From Blastomonas aquatica (GTDB taxonomy: Bacteria > Pseudomonadota > Alphaproteobacteria > Sphingomonadales > Sphingomonadaceae), in NCBI RefSeq assembly GCF_014639875.1, contig NZ_BMGD01000006.1, positions 124,001-188,000 on the forward strand: a stretch of DNA of 64,000 bases, read 5' to 3'. Numbering within the stretch: the stretch's first letter is position 1; every line of letters begins with the position of its first letter. Below the pieces are notes generated by a model. It was not told the DNA's origin and did no database searches. It saw only the letters and a program-made list of their open reading frames with translations. Positions 1 through 9,145 of the stretch are shown here, piece after piece. A program made the position numbers and the translations under genes.

Positions 1-1229
1 TGCATGATGTCCTTGAGCATCTGCTGCAGCTCGTCTTCCTTCCAGGCGCGCCGCTCGGAATTCTGGCTCATCTCGAGGCCGGAGACCGCAACCCCGCCTG
101 CATTAGAGGCCTTGCCCGGTGCGTAGAGAATCTTGGCATCCTTGAAGACATGCACGCCATCAAGATCGGTGGGCATGTTGGCCCCCTCGGACACCGCGAT
201 GCAACCGTTCTTGACCAGCAACCGTGCGTCATCGCCGAGCAGCTCGTTCTGCGTCGCGCACGGCAGCGCGACATCGCAAGGCACACCCCAGGGGGTCTTG
301 CCCTCATGGAAGGTCGCGCTCTTGAATTCAGCAACATATTCCTCGATGCGGCCGCGGCGATGAGTCTTGTGTTCCTTGACCCAGTCGATCTTGGCCTGGG
401 TGATGCCATCGGGGTCATGGATAAAACCGCCCGAATCGGACAGGGTCAGCACTTTGCCGCCCATCTGGACGATCTTTTCAGCCGCGTGCGTCGCGACATT
501 GCCCGAGCCCGAAATCACCGCAGTCTTGCCGACAAGGTCATCGCCCTTGTGCGCCAGCATGTTGGCGAGAAAATAGACCGCGCCATAGCCGGTCGCCTCG
601 GTGCGGATCAGCGAGCCGCCCCATTCGAGACCCTTGCCGGTGAGCACCCCGGTGAACTGGTTGGTGATGCGCTTGTACTGGCCGAACATATAGCCGATCT
701 CGCGTCCGCCCACGCCGATGTCGCCCGCAGGCACATCGACGTCCGCGCCGATATGCCGGTACAACTCGGTCATGAAGCTCTGGCAGAAGCGCATGATCTC
801 GCGCACGCTCTTGCCCTTGGGATTGAAGTTCGATCCGCCCTTGCCGCCGCCCATCGGCAGCCCGGTCAGCGCATTCTTGAAGGTCTGCTCGAACGCAAGG
901 AACTTGAGCACCGATTCGTTGACCGAAGGGTGGAAGCGGATGCCGCCTTTATAGGGGCCGATGGCGTTGTTGTTCTGGACGCGCCAGCCACGCTGGACAC
1001 GGATGCTGCCGTTATCGTCCTCCCAGCAAACACGGAACGACACCACCCGATCCGGCTCGGCGATACGGCGCAGGATCTGCTGCTCGTGGTACTGGACCTT
1101 GTCGGCCATGAAGTCGAAAATGTCTTCCGCAACCTCCTGCACCGCCTGGACGAATTCGGGCTGGTGCGGGTTGCGCTTCTTCACGCCTTCCATAAAGGTC
1201 GGCAAGTCTACGTGATCGGTAACGGCCAT
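1..1229 (-). CDS. gdhA: NADP-type glutamate dehydrogenase, 3' end beyond the window
   Basis: Catalyses reversible amination of 2-oxoglutarate to glutamate in the cytoplasm. About 409 codons are visible from the ATG at 1229-1227 (start MAVTDHVDLPTF) and the frame is still open at base 1, so the C-terminus is missing. Family motifs in order are GPYKGGIRFHPSVNESV, the catalytic lysine region LPMGGGKGGSNFNPKGKS, DVPAGDIGVGGREIG and a Rossmann segment AVISGSGNVATHAAEKI. These match the hexameric NADP-dependent small-subunit class (about 450 aa). It is preceded by a 193-bp gap that should hold its promoter; the upstream neighbour on the same strand is a secreted SRPBCC protein. Cofactor preference is inferred from the family, not seen. 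Confidence 0.95.
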   Translation of the reverse strand, partial: MAVTDHVDLPTFMEGVKKRNPHQPEFVQAVQEVAEDIFDFMADKVQYHEQQILRRIAEPDRVVSFRVCWEDDNGSIRVQRGWRVQNNNAIGPYKGGIRFHPSVNESVLKFLAFEQTFKNALTGLPMGGGKGGSNFNPKGKSVREIMRFCQSFMTELYRHIGADVDVPAGDIGVGGREIGYMFGQYKRITNQFTGVLTGKGLEWGGSLIRTEATGYGAVYFLANMLAHKGDDLVGKTAVISGSGNVATHAAEKIVQMGGKVLTLSDSGGFIHDPDGITQAKIDWVKEHKTHRRGRIEEYVAEFKSATFHEGKTPWGVPCDVALPCATQNELLGDDARLLVKNGCIAVSEGANMPTDLDGVHVFKDAKILYAPGKASNAGGVAVSGLEMSQNSERRAWKEDELQQMLKDIM

Positions 1230-1422
1230 GAGTCCCCCCCTTTGAGGTAATGCTGCAAACTGCGCGACCCGGCCCGAATGGCAACGAACTCTGCTGATTC
1301 GCCTGCAATTCCGCGCAAACTCTAACGGAAATTTGCCGGGACGATAGTGCTAATTGGCACAGGCAGATGGTGGCTGGAAAAGGCGGGGGATCGACCCAAG
1401 AGGTGGTGCCAACGCGATGGCG

Positions 1423-2259
1423 TTAGCGCCCGGAATCCTCGTCCGAACGCCTGCGCGCAGGCCGGGCGGGATCTGTCATTCCTGTGGCTGCCTCCGGTTC
1501 CACAGGCTCATCCTCGATCACTTCGGCGTCTGTGCCGGGCGAGACGGTGTCATCAGGCTCAAGATCCGCCACAAGCCCGCTGACGCTGCTGCCGCTGCCT
1601 TTGCTGCTATCGTACCTTGCCTCACCATCACCGCCGCTTGTGTCTTCTTCGGCTTCTGGCTTGGGCTCAGGCCCGGTCTCATCAGCGCTGCCACCCCCGA
1701 CCAGCGGGCCCAGCGCCATGGCAAAGCGTGAGGCCTGCGCGCCGATCACGCGATCGACCGCCGGTGCCATCACAGCCACATCTATCCGCATGAAGCCACC
1801 GGCGACATATTCGAACGCCAGCATGGTGCCGCCTTTGATGGGGGCGAGCGTAACCGTGAGCGTCCCCGTCACCGCCTCGCCCTGAAGCGGGCCAAGCGCG
1901 CCTGACATGCGCAGCAGCTTGCCGGGATCGACATGGACGATCTGCATGTGCTGGACGCTGCCACGCAAAGTGCGCTGCGGCGCGCCGCTCTCGGTGCTCG
2001 CATCGTTCGGGATCAGCTCGCAAAAGCAACCGCCTGCCTGCGCGTCCATGTAAAGATTTTCAGGGTTGCCGGTCCAGCTATGGTCCTTGTCCCACCATTT
2101 GGCGGGCGTACGCAGCATGGCGAACGCGGCATCAGGATCAACCGAAACACTGACCGTGTGCCCGACGGCGAAGCCGTTTTCGGATTGTGCGGAGACCTCG
2201 GCCTGCGCGGGAGAGACGCTAATGATGGCGAGGGCTAAGGCTGCTGAAAAGGTGCGCAT
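1423..2259 (-). CDS. secreted SRPBCC (START-like) domain protein with disordered acidic tail
   Basis: 278 aa from the ATG at 2259; this start gives a classic signal peptide (MRTFSAALALAIISVSPAQA) and has GGGGA about 6 nt upstream, so the longer upstream starts are not needed. Residues ~25-185 look like a polyketide cyclase/SRPBCC fold: VSVDPDAAFAMLRTPAKWW near the start and GTLTVTLAPIKGGTMLAFEY in the second half. The last ~90 residues are low complexity, rich in E, D, P and S (EPKPEAEEDTSGGDGEARY) and end with a basic RPARRR patch. Function unknown; the fold binds small hydrophobic ligands in other families. It lies between adk and gdhA on the same strand. Confidence 0.7.
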   Translation of the reverse strand: MRTFSAALALAIISVSPAQAEVSAQSENGFAVGHTVSVSVDPDAAFAMLRTPAKWWDKDHSWTGNPENLYMDAQAGGCFCELIPNDASTESGAPQRTLRGSVQHMQIVHVDPGKLLRMSGALGPLQGEAVTGTLTVTLAPIKGGTMLAFEYVAGGFMRIDVAVMAPAVDRVIGAQASRFAMALGPLVGGGSADETGPEPKPEAEEDTSGGDGEARYDSSKGSGSSVSGLVADLEPDDTVSPGTDAEVIEDEPVEPEAATGMTDPARPARRRSDEDSGR

Positions 2260-2324
2260 GGAGTGTCCCCGGTGGTGTCGCCGGTTCATGCCCCCAAAAA
2301 TCGTCCCCCGCAAGCGCGCGCGTG

Positions 2325-2972
2325 TCAGGCGCCCAGTATGCCCGAAATGTCACTGGCCACCGCACCCATGCTCGCCATGCCATCGACGCGGGCAACGATG
2401 CCACGCGCCTCGTAGATCGGCAGGATCGGCGCGGTCTTGGCGCGATACTCGGCCATCCGCGTCCGAACGGTCGCTTCATTGTCATCAGGGCGGCGCTTGA
2501 ACTCGGTCGATCCGCACTTGTCGCAGACGCCTTCCTTGGCGGGCAGCTTGAAGCGGTCGTGATAACCCTCGCCGCAATTGCCGCACGTGAACCGCCCGGT
2601 GATGCGATCGACCAATGCATCCTCATCGACGCCGAGTTCAATCACATGATGCAGGCTGCGGCCGCGCGACTCAAGGATCTCGTCGAGCGAATGCGCCTGT
2701 GCCGCTGTACGCGGATAACCATCGAAAATGATACCGGTTTCGGGCGCCAGTTCATCGAGCGCATCGCCGATGATCCCAGAGACAATCTCGTCGGAGACCA
2801 GTTCGCCCGCTTCCATGACGGCCTTGGCCTTGAGCCCGATCGGCGTACCCGCCTTGACCGCGGCGCGCAGCATGTCGCCGGTCGACAGCTGCTTCATGCC
2901 GCGTTCGTCAACCAGACGCTGCGCCTGAGTGCCTTTGCCGGCACCTGGCGGACCCAACAGGATAATGTTCAT
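2325..2972 (-). CDS. adk: adenylate kinase, zinc-finger LID type
   Basis: 215 aa, the usual long-form length. Converts ATP + AMP to 2 ADP in the cytoplasm. The P-loop GPPGAGKGTQAQRL lies at residues ~7-20, the AMP-binding segment STGDMLRAAV follows, and FDGYPRTAAQ marks the CORE. The LID domain (~residues 125-160) carries CGNCGEGYH and CDKCGSTEF, that is two CxxC pairs expected to hold a structural zinc ion, unlike the cysteine-free LID of E. coli Adk. It sits 59 bp after secY on the same strand, the common secY-adk arrangement, so it is probably co-transcribed with the spc operon. Confidence 0.96.
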   Translation of the reverse strand: MNIILLGPPGAGKGTQAQRLVDERGMKQLSTGDMLRAAVKAGTPIGLKAKAVMEAGELVSDEIVSGIIGDALDELAPETGIIFDGYPRTAAQAHSLDEILESRGRSLHHVIELGVDEDALVDRITGRFTCGNCGEGYHDRFKLPAKEGVCDKCGSTEFKRRPDDNEATVRTRMAEYRAKTAPILPIYEARGIVARVDGMASMGAVASDISGILGA

Positions 2973-3031
2973 GGGTAGTTACATCCCCTCGGGACCGGTT
3001 GCCCCGGCCCTTCATATTCAGACTGGAGCGC

Positions 3032-4399
3032 TTAGCGCAAGCGGCCCTTCAGTTTCGCCTTCTTGATCAGGTCGGCATATTGGTGTGCGAGCAGATGGCT
3101 CTGGATCTGGGTGATCGTGTCGACAGTGACGTTGACCACGATCAGCAGGCTCGTGCCGCCAAGGAAGAACAGCGGAATGCCGGTCTGCGCAATCACGTAT
3201 TCGGGCAGTACGCAGACGAACGTCAGGTACGCTGCACCAACCACGGTGATCCGGGTGAGGACATAATCCAAATAGGTCGCGGTGTTCTTGCCCGGACGGA
3301 TGCCGGGGATGAAACCACCATTCTTCTTCAGGTTTTCCGAAGTCTCTTCCGGGTTGAACACCACGGCGGTGTAGAAGAAGCAGAAGAAGATGATGCCGAG
3401 CGCATACAGCGTCATGTAGAGCGGCTGGCCGTGCTGCAGATACTGGTTGAGCGTCACCAGCGTCGTTCCCAATGTCGAATCAGGATCGGCTGAATTGCCC
3501 GCAAACTGCGAGATCGTCAGCGGCATCAGCAGCAGTGACGAAGCAAAGATCGGCGGAATGACGCCGGCGGTGTTGATCTTGAGCGGCAGATGGCTGCGAT
3601 CGGCCTGCATCACGCCGCGCTGCGTGGCGCGCTTGGGATACTGGATCAACACCCGGCGCTGCGCACGCTCCATGAAGCAGATGAAGATCACCAGCCCTAC
3701 GATCATCACCAGCAGGCCGACGATCAGGAACGGCGAGATCGAACCGGTACGGCCGCCTTCGAACATCTGCGCGATGAACACCGGCATCTGGGCAACGATC
3801 CCCGCCATGATGATCAACGAAATACCGTTGCCGATACCGCGCGCAGTAATCTGTTCGCCCAGCCACATCAGGAACATGGTGCCGCCGACGAGGCTGATCA
3901 CCGCGCCGACGCGGAACATGATGCCGGGATCGACCACCGCCTGGATGCCACTGGCGCCCGCATAGGACTCAAGTCCGACAGCGATGAAATAGCCCTGCAG
4001 CGCAGTGAGGAACACCGTGCCATAGCGGGTATACTGGTTGAGCTTCTTGCGACCCGACTCGCCTTCCTTCTTGATCGCGGCAAGCTGCGGCGACAGCGAG
4101 GCGGCGAGCTGAACGACAATCGAGGCGGTGATGTAAGGCATCACGCCCAAAGCGATCAGGCTCATGCGCTCGAGCGAACCACCCGAGAAGGTGTTGAAGA
4201 TATCGAGGACGCCGCCCTTGGTCTGCTCGTACAGAGCCGCCAGAGCGGTGGGATCAACGCCGGGCAACGGCACATAGCTGAGCAGACGGAAGATGATCAG
4301 CGCGCCGATCGTGAACCAGATACGGTTCTTCAGTTCGGTCGCCTGGCCGAATTTAGCCATGCTGAAATTGCTTGCCAGATTATCGGCCCGTGATGCCAT
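3032..4399 (-). CDS. secY: preprotein translocase subunit SecY
   Basis: 455 aa from the ATG at 4399 (MASRADNLASNFSMAKFG); an upstream extension of 23 codons is open but does not resemble SecY. It forms the protein-conducting channel of the inner membrane with SecE and SecG. Ten hydrophobic segments can be followed, starting with NRIWFTIGALIIFRLLSYVPLPG, and the region TYLDYVLTRITVVGAAYLTF is typical of TM8-9. It is the penultimate gene of the ribosomal run, between rplO and adk; a 199-bp gap with a GC-rich hairpin separates it from rplO. Confidence 0.97.
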   Translation of the reverse strand: MASRADNLASNFSMAKFGQATELKNRIWFTIGALIIFRLLSYVPLPGVDPTALAALYEQTKGGVLDIFNTFSGGSLERMSLIALGVMPYITASIVVQLAASLSPQLAAIKKEGESGRKKLNQYTRYGTVFLTALQGYFIAVGLESYAGASGIQAVVDPGIMFRVGAVISLVGGTMFLMWLGEQITARGIGNGISLIIMAGIVAQMPVFIAQMFEGGRTGSISPFLIVGLLVMIVGLVIFICFMERAQRRVLIQYPKRATQRGVMQADRSHLPLKINTAGVIPPIFASSLLLMPLTISQFAGNSADPDSTLGTTLVTLNQYLQHGQPLYMTLYALGIIFFCFFYTAVVFNPEETSENLKKNGGFIPGIRPGKNTATYLDYVLTRITVVGAAYLTFVCVLPEYVIAQTGIPLFFLGGTSLLIVVNVTVDTITQIQSHLLAHQYADLIKKAKLKGRLR

Positions 4400-4540
4400 G
4401 AACCTAAGTATCCCATAATGCGGCCAGTTAGCGCGTTCTAAACGACGCGTGGCCGAGAATCGTCTCAATGCGCCCTGCCCTGCGCGCGGTTGCCGTATCG
4501 GCAGTCACCAGCGATACCGGCTTGCGGCGCTTCAAGCAAG

Positions 4541-4575
4541 ACGCCCCGCGCTCACCATATCGGGAGGCGGGGCGT
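4541..4575 (-). promoter_or_regulatory. GC-rich hairpin in the rplO-secY gap
   Basis: Perfect 9-bp inverted repeat ACGCCCCGC (4541-4549) / GCGGGGCGT (4567-4575) with a 17-nt loop, in the 199-bp space between rplO and secY. In the direction of transcription it is followed by CTTGCTTG, which is only weakly T-rich, so it may be an attenuator, an RNA-processing or stability element, or a partial terminator that lowers secY-adk expression. Role inferred from position only. Confidence 0.5.
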
Positions 4576-4598
4576 TGTTGACAAGCCGGGTGGCCGTG

Positions 4599-5099
4599 TC
4601 AGGCTTTCTTTTCGAACGGCGGCTTTACGTACTTGGGACGCGGCAGAACGATGTCCACCTTGCCACCAAGCTTCTCGATCGCCTCGATCGCACCCTTGGA
4701 TGCACCGGCGACGGCAAAGCTGACCTTGGAGGTCAGTTCACCCTTGGCGAGAACCCGCACGCCATCCTTGCCACCGCGCGAAAGACCGGCAGCGCGCAGA
4801 GCAGCCTGATCAACAGTGCCATCGGTCGGCAGCTTGCCGGCATCGATGAACTTCTGGATCATGCCCAGGTTAACGATGTCATAATCCTTGCCAAACGGAT
4901 TGTTGAAGCCGCGCTTTGGAATACGCATGTGGAGCGGCATCTGGCCGCCTTCAAATCCGTTGATCGAGACACCCGAACGGCTGGTCTGGCCCTTCTGGCC
5001 GCGTCCACCGGTCTTGCCCTTGCCCGAGCCGATGCCGCGTCCAACGCGCATACGGCCCTTGCGGGCGCCATCATTGTCCTTGATCTCATTGAGTTTCAT
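4599..5099 (-). CDS. rplO: 50S ribosomal protein L15
   Basis: 166 aa from the ATG at 5099 ([20 protein letters not shown]); a start three codons upstream is possible but lacks family support. L15 binds 23S rRNA late in 50S assembly. The basic glycine-rich N-terminus [19 protein letters not shown] and the conserved [18 protein letters not shown] are diagnostic. The C-terminus keeps [15 protein letters not shown] before a basic tail. It follows rpmD after a 174-bp gap that contains a long stem-loop. Confidence 0.97.
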   Translation of the reverse strand: MKLNEIKDNDGARKGRMRVGRGIGSGKGKTGGRGQKGQTSRSGVSINGFEGGQMPLHMRIPKRGFNNPFGKDYDIVNLGMIQKFIDAGKLPTDGTVDQAALRAAGLSRGGKDGVRVLAKGELTSKVSFAVAGASKGAIEAIEKLGGKVDIVLPRPKYVKPPFEKKA

Positions 5100-5197
5100 A
5101 AGTTGCACTCGCTTTCGCTTTGTTCGCGCTAGAACCGTTCTCCCCCCGTAGTGGAAGAGGTACGGCAGGCTAAGAGCGTGGCCCCTAGCCGAAACAG

Positions 5198-5235
5198 AGA
5201 GGGGAACGCCAGCACAATTGTGCGCATTCCCCTCT
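5198..5235 (-). promoter_or_regulatory. stem-loop with inner palindrome in the rpmD-rplO gap
   Basis: Outer arms AGAGGGGAA (5198-5206) and TTCCCCTCT (5227-5235) are perfectly complementary, and between them lies the 12-nt palindrome GCACAATTGTGC. On the transcribed strand the stem is followed by CTGTTTCGG, a poor U-tract. It sits between two ribosomal protein genes that are usually only a few bases apart. It could be an attenuator, an RNase processing site or an autoregulatory site. Confidence 0.5.
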
Positions 5236-5273
5236 CCTAACTCTCTTCCCCGTCGGCAAGAGAATATTCAGTG

Positions 5274-5450
5274 TCAGTCGATCACCGTCACCATGTGGCG
5301 GACCTTCTGGAGCATGCCGCGAATTTCGGGCGTGTCCGTATGTTCCACTTCACGGTTCATCTTGTTCAGACCAAGACCGATCAGGATCTTGCGCTGCGAT
5401 TCAGGACGACGGATCGGCGATCCGGTCTGCTTCAGCTTGATGGTTGCCAT
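5274..5450 (-). CDS. rpmD: 50S ribosomal protein L30
   Basis: 58 aa, a normal length for L30. The translation begins MATIKLKQTGSPIRRPESQR, continues with KILIGLGLNKMNREVEH and ends RHMVTVID, all matching the L30 fold (the SPIGRP and LGL.K...V motifs of the family). It lies 6 bp downstream of the rpsE stop codon, so it is translated from the same message. Confidence 0.96.
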   Translation of the reverse strand: MATIKLKQTGSPIRRPESQRKILIGLGLNKMNREVEHTDTPEIRGMLQKVRHMVTVID

Positions 5451-5456
5451 GTCGCT

Positions 5457-6170
5457 TTACTCCGTAATCGCAGCGGCTTCAGCCTCGGCGACAACAGCGG
5501 TAGCACCACCACGGCCCAGCAGGTCGGCAATCTTCTTGCCACGACGTGCTGCCACCGACTTGGGGCTGGTCTGTTCGCCGAGCGCCTCGAAGGTCGCGCG
5601 GATCATGTTATAGGGGTTGGAGGTGCCGTTGGACTTGGTCACAACGTCGGCCACGCCCAGGCTTTCGAACACGGCACGCATCGGACCACCGGCGATGATG
5701 CCGGTACCCTGCGGCGCGCTGCGAAGCGTCACCTTGCCCGCACCGAAATGGCCGGTGCCGTCATGGTGAAGCGTGCGGCCTTCCTTCAAAGGAACGCGGA
5801 TCATCTTCTTCTTGGCAGCAGCGGTTGCCTTGCTGATCGCTTCGGGCACTTCGCGCGCCTTGCCGTGACCGAAACCGGCACGACCCTGACCATCACCAAC
5901 AACGACCAATGCAGCAAAACCGAAGCGCTTACCGCCCTTGACGGTCTTGGACACGCGGTTGATGTGGACGAGCTTTTCGATCAGCTCGTCGCCCTGGTCT
6001 TCGTCACGCTTGTTGCGGTCATCCCGGCGCCCACGGCCACCACGATCATTGCCGCCACGTTCGTTGCCACCACGGCCACGGCCACGGCCGCCACGACCCT
6101 GGCGTTCCTGCTGGGGGGCACCTTCAGCGCCGGTGCCCGATGCTTCTGCGTTGTTCACTTCATCAGCCAT
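5457..6170 (-). CDS. rpsE: 30S ribosomal protein S5 with long RGG-rich N-terminal extension
   Basis: 237 aa against about 167 in E. coli. The S5 core starts near residue 60 ([19 protein letters not shown]) and carries [17 protein letters not shown] and the C-terminal domain with [20 protein letters not shown]. The first ~57 residues are an added low-complexity segment with repeated [13 protein letters not shown] and NDRGG units plus an acidic patch, likely disordered and RNA-binding. S5 helps decoding accuracy and mRNA entry on the 30S. Its start is 3 bp after the rplR stop. The extension length is the unusual feature; the core call is secure. Confidence 0.96.
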   Translation of the reverse strand: MADEVNNAEASGTGAEGAPQQERQGRGGRGRGRGGNERGGNDRGGRGRRDDRNKRDEDQGDELIEKLVHINRVSKTVKGGKRFGFAALVVVGDGQGRAGFGHGKAREVPEAISKATAAAKKKMIRVPLKEGRTLHHDGTGHFGAGKVTLRSAPQGTGIIAGGPMRAVFESLGVADVVTKSNGTSNPYNMIRATFEALGEQTSPKSVAARRGKKIADLLGRGGATAVVAEAEAAAITE

Positions 6171-6173
6171 CGC

Positions 6174-6524
6174 TTAAAACTCCAGTCCGCCTTCGCGTGC
6201 GGCATCGGCCAGGGCCTTGACCCGGCCATGAAAAATGAAACCGCCACGGTCGAACACAACGGTGGTCACACCCGCCTGCTTGCCAGCCTCGGCGATCTGC
6301 TTGCCAACGGCAATAGCGTCGGCAACGGTTGCGCCCGATGCCTTGCTGCCCTTGACCAGGGTCGAAGCCGAAGCCAGCGTCTTGCCAGCTGCGTCGTCGA
6401 TGATCTGTGCATAGATGTGCTTGCCGGTGCGGTGCACCGAAAGACGGGGACGTCCGCCTGCACGAGCACGCAGCGAGCTGCGTACGCGTTGACGGCGACG
6501 ATCGAATAAAGAGAGCTTCGCCAT
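6174..6524 (-). CDS. rplR: 50S ribosomal protein L18
   Basis: 116 aa, typical. L18 binds 5S rRNA together with L5. The N-terminus [20 protein letters not shown] is the basic rRNA-binding tail, followed by [20 protein letters not shown] and, near the end, [20 protein letters not shown], the signature of the family. It starts 3 bp after the rplF stop and ends 3 bp before rpsE. Confidence 0.97.
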   Translation of the reverse strand: MAKLSLFDRRRQRVRSSLRARAGGRPRLSVHRTGKHIYAQIIDDAAGKTLASASTLVKGSKASGATVADAIAVGKQIAEAGKQAGVTTVVFDRGGFIFHGRVKALADAAREGGLEF

Positions 6525-6527
6525 GGC

Positions 6528-7061
6528 TTACTTCTTCTTCCCTTCCTTGCGGAAGATAAACTCGCCCGCATATTTGATACCCTTGCCCTTGTAGGGCTCC
6601 GGCTTACGCCAGCGACGGATTTCGGCGGCTACCTGGCCAACCTTCTGGCGATCACTGCCCGAAATGTGGATCGTCGTCTGATCCGGAGTCTTGATCTCGA
6701 TGCCATCAGGAATGGCGAAATCGACATCATGGCTGTAGCCGAGCTGCAACTTGAGGTTGCTGCCCTGCACGTTGGCACGATAGCCGACGCCGGTGATGTT
6801 CAGCGTCTTGGTGAACCCTTCGGTCACACCAACCACCAGGTTCTGGACCAGCGTACGCTGCATGCCCCAGAACGCGCGAGCGCGACGGGTGTTGTTCGCC
6901 GGCTTCACCGCGACTTCACCATCGGTGAGTTCGTAGGTGATGTCGGGAACGGTGGGCATGGTCAGTTCGCCCTTGGGACCCTTCATCGTGATGACGCCGT
7001 TAGCCATCGATGCAGTGACTCCTGCAGGAATGGCCACCGGCTTTTTACCAATGCGGCTCAT
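6528..7061 (-). CDS. rplF: 50S ribosomal protein L6
   Basis: 177 aa from the ATG at 7061 ([15 protein letters not shown]), the family start; the upstream open extension overlaps rpsH and is discarded. L6 sits near the factor-binding site of the 50S. The two repeated alpha/beta domains are visible, with [19 protein letters not shown] in the middle and the C-terminal signature [19 protein letters not shown]. The start lies one base after the rpsH stop, so translation is probably coupled. Confidence 0.97.
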   Translation of the reverse strand: MSRIGKKPVAIPAGVTASMANGVITMKGPKGELTMPTVPDITYELTDGEVAVKPANNTRRARAFWGMQRTLVQNLVVGVTEGFTKTLNITGVGYRANVQGSNLKLQLGYSHDVDFAIPDGIEIKTPDQTTIHISGSDRQKVGQVAAEIRRWRKPEPYKGKGIKYAGEFIFRKEGKKK

Positions 7062-7062
7062 A

Positions 7063-7458
7063 TCAAAATACCTCCGCCAGCACTTCGCCGCCGACATTCT
7101 GTTCGCGCGCTTCGGCGTCGGACAGAACACCACGGGGAGTGGATACGATGGTGATGCCCAGGCCGTTGCGCACGATCGGCAGTTCCTTGGAACCCGAATA
7201 GACACGGCGGCCAGGCTTCGACACGCGCGCGACATGCTTGATCGCGGGCTGGCCTTCGAAATACTTCAGCTCGATGCGCAGGCCCTTGTGACGGCCCAGC
7301 AGCTCTTCGCTATATCCACGGATATAGCCTTCACGCTGGAGAACGTCGAGCACGCGGGCACGCAGGTTGGAGGCCGGCGACATCACGCTGTCCTTCTTGG
7401 CCTGCTGGCCGTTACGGATGCGGGTGAGCATATCGCCCAGAGGATCGGTCATTGCCAT
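7063..7458 (-). CDS. rpsH: 30S ribosomal protein S8
   Basis: 131 aa (or 129 from the second Met, [16 protein letters not shown]). S8 is a primary 16S rRNA-binding protein and the classical autoregulator of the spc operon. Conserved segments are the N-terminal [14 protein letters not shown], the SKPGRRVY region and the C-terminal [20 protein letters not shown]. Located between rpsN and rplF; rplF begins 1 bp after its stop codon. Confidence 0.97.
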   Translation of the reverse strand: MAMTDPLGDMLTRIRNGQQAKKDSVMSPASNLRARVLDVLQREGYIRGYSEELLGRHKGLRIELKYFEGQPAIKHVARVSKPGRRVYSGSKELPIVRNGLGITIVSTPRGVLSDAEAREQNVGGEVLAEVF

Positions 7459-7470
7459 ATCTTCAAATCC

Positions 7471-7776
7471 TTACCAGCTGGACTTCGTAACGCCGGGGAT
7501 CAGGCCCTTATTGGCGAGATCCCGCAGCTCGATACGGCTCAGTCCGAACTTGCGGTAATAAGCACGGGGACGGCCGGTGGTGTTGCACCGGTTGCGCACG
7601 CGCGTGGGGTTTGCGTTGCGGGGCAGTTCCGCCATCTTGAGCCGGGCGATCAAACGCTCGGTTTCGTCAAGATTGGTGTCTTCAGCCTTCGCACGGAGAC
7701 GCGCATAACGGTCAGCATACTGCTTGACCATCTTCTTGCGACGCTCATTCTTGTTGATGGAACTCAGTTTCGCCAT
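7471..7776 (-). CDS. rpsN: 30S ribosomal protein S14
   Basis: 101 aa, the long zinc-free form usual in proteobacteria: it has one Cys in the [20 protein letters not shown] signature but no paired CxxC motifs. The N-terminus [20 protein letters not shown] is basic, and the end [11 protein letters not shown] is the standard S14 terminus. It assembles in the 30S head near S3 and S10. Located between rplE and rpsH. Confidence 0.97.
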   Translation of the reverse strand: MAKLSSINKNERRKKMVKQYADRYARLRAKAEDTNLDETERLIARLKMAELPRNANPTRVRNRCNTTGRPRAYYRKFGLSRIELRDLANKGLIPGVTKSSW

Positions 7777-7816
7777 GACTTAAGTTCTCGCCTTTCTATT
7801 GCGAGACGGTGGGCTT

Positions 7817-8398
7817 TTACGCCGCCGCCTGTTCCTGGGTTTCCTCGATCGGGAACGGGAAGCCGAAGAGGCGCAGCAGTTCGCGCGCTTCATCGTCCGT
7901 CTTGGCCGTCGTGGTCACAATGATATCCATGCCGCGAACAGCATCGATCTGGTCGTAGCTGATCTCGGGGAAGATGATCTGCTCTTTCAGACCCATGGCA
8001 TAGTTGCCACGGCCGTCGAAGCTCTTGGGGTTCAGTCCGCGGAAATCCCGGATGCGCGGCATCGCGATCGTCACCAGACGATCGAGAAACTCGAACATAC
8101 GCTCCTTGCGCAGAGTCACCTTGCAGCCGATGGGCATGCCTTCGCGCAGCTTGAACTGTGCGATCGACTTGCGTGCCTTGGTGATTACGGGCTTCTGGCC
8201 AGCGATCAGCTCCATTTCTGCAGCGGCGGTGGTCACCTTCTTCTTGTCCTGGCTGCCTTCGCCGACACCCATGTTGATGGTGATCTTCTCGAGCTTGGGG
8301 ACCTGCATCGGGTTCGTGTAACCGAACTTTTCCTGCATCGCCTGAACCACGACATCGTCATAACGCTGACGCATGCGGGCCACGTACTTATCAGCCAT
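7817..8398 (-). CDS. rplE: 50S ribosomal protein L5
   Basis: 193 aa from the ATG at 8398 ([20 protein letters not shown]), slightly longer than the ~180 aa family. L5 binds 5S rRNA and contacts the P-site tRNA. Diagnostic pieces are [50 protein letters not shown] and the C-terminal [21 protein letters not shown]. Its start overlaps the end of rplX by 8 nt, implying translational coupling. Confidence 0.97.
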   Translation of the reverse strand: MADKYVARMRQRYDDVVVQAMQEKFGYTNPMQVPKLEKITINMGVGEGSQDKKKVTTAAAEMELIAGQKPVITKARKSIAQFKLREGMPIGCKVTLRKERMFEFLDRLVTIAMPRIRDFRGLNPKSFDGRGNYAMGLKEQIIFPEISYDQIDAVRGMDIIVTTTAKTDDEARELLRLFGFPFPIEETQEQAAA

Positions 8399-8711
8399 CG
8401 ATTTTCTCCCCGGACTTGACCGCCACGCGGACCTTCTTGCCGTCGACCGTTTCAAAACGGACGCGCGTGGGCGCCCCGGTCTTGGGGTCGGCAACGGCAA
8501 CCTTTGAAATGTGCATCGGAGCTTCGACACGGTCGAGGCCACCCTGCGGGTTTGCCTGGCTGGGCTTGCGATGACGGGTCATCACATTAATCCCGGAAAC
8601 CACGACCTTCTCGTCCTTAGGCATAACCTTTGCGACGGTGCCGGTGCGGCCCTTGTCCTTGCCGGACAGAACGACAACGTTGTCGCCCTTTTTGATCTTT
8701 GCGCTTGCCAT
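8391..8711 (-). CDS. rplX: 50S ribosomal protein L24
   Basis: 106 aa, typical. L24 initiates 50S assembly near the exit-tunnel mouth. It has the KOW motif [20 protein letters not shown] at the N-terminus, then [20 protein letters not shown], and [19 protein letters not shown] at the C-terminus. It starts 2 bp after rplN and overlaps rplE by 8 nt. Confidence 0.97.
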   Translation of the reverse strand: MASAKIKKGDNVVVLSGKDKGRTGTVAKVMPKDEKVVVSGINVMTRHRKPSQANPQGGLDRVEAPMHISKVAVADPKTGAPTRVRFETVDGKKVRVAVKSGEKIDG

Positions 8712-8713
8712 GG

Positions 8714-9082
8714 TTACAGCACCTCCGGAGCCAGCGAGATGATCTTCATGTGCTTGCGCGCACGAAGCTCACGAACCACCGGGCCAAAAATACGCGTGCC
8801 GATCGGCTCGTCATTCTTGTTGACCAGGACCGCTGCGTTGCCGTCGAAACGGATCACGGTGCCATCGGGACGACGAACGTCCTTGGCGGTGCGAACGATG
8901 ACGGCACGGTGCACGTCGCCCTTCTTGACGCGGCCACGCGGGGCCGCTTCCTTGACGGAGACGACGATGATGTCGCCCACGCCGGCGAAGCGACGCTTCG
9001 ATCCGCCGAGAACCTTGATGCACTGGACGCGCTTCGCGCCGCTGTTGTCTGCAACATCAAGATTGGATTGCATCTGGATCAT
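8714..9082 (-). CDS. rplN: 50S ribosomal protein L14
   Basis: 122 aa, exactly the family length. L14 lies at the subunit interface and is the binding site for the silencing factor RsfS. Signature segments are [20 protein letters not shown] at the start, [21 protein letters not shown], and the end [20 protein letters not shown]. Preceded by rpsQ. Confidence 0.98.
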   Translation of the reverse strand: MIQMQSNLDVADNSGAKRVQCIKVLGGSKRRFAGVGDIIVVSVKEAAPRGRVKKGDVHRAVIVRTAKDVRRPDGTVIRFDGNAAVLVNKNDEPIGTRIFGPVVRELRARKHMKIISLAPEVL

Positions 9083-9145
9083 GGATCCGTTTCCTTCTTG
9101 TCTGGCTTGCCGGAACCAGTCCGGCAGTTCCTAATTGAATTGCGC

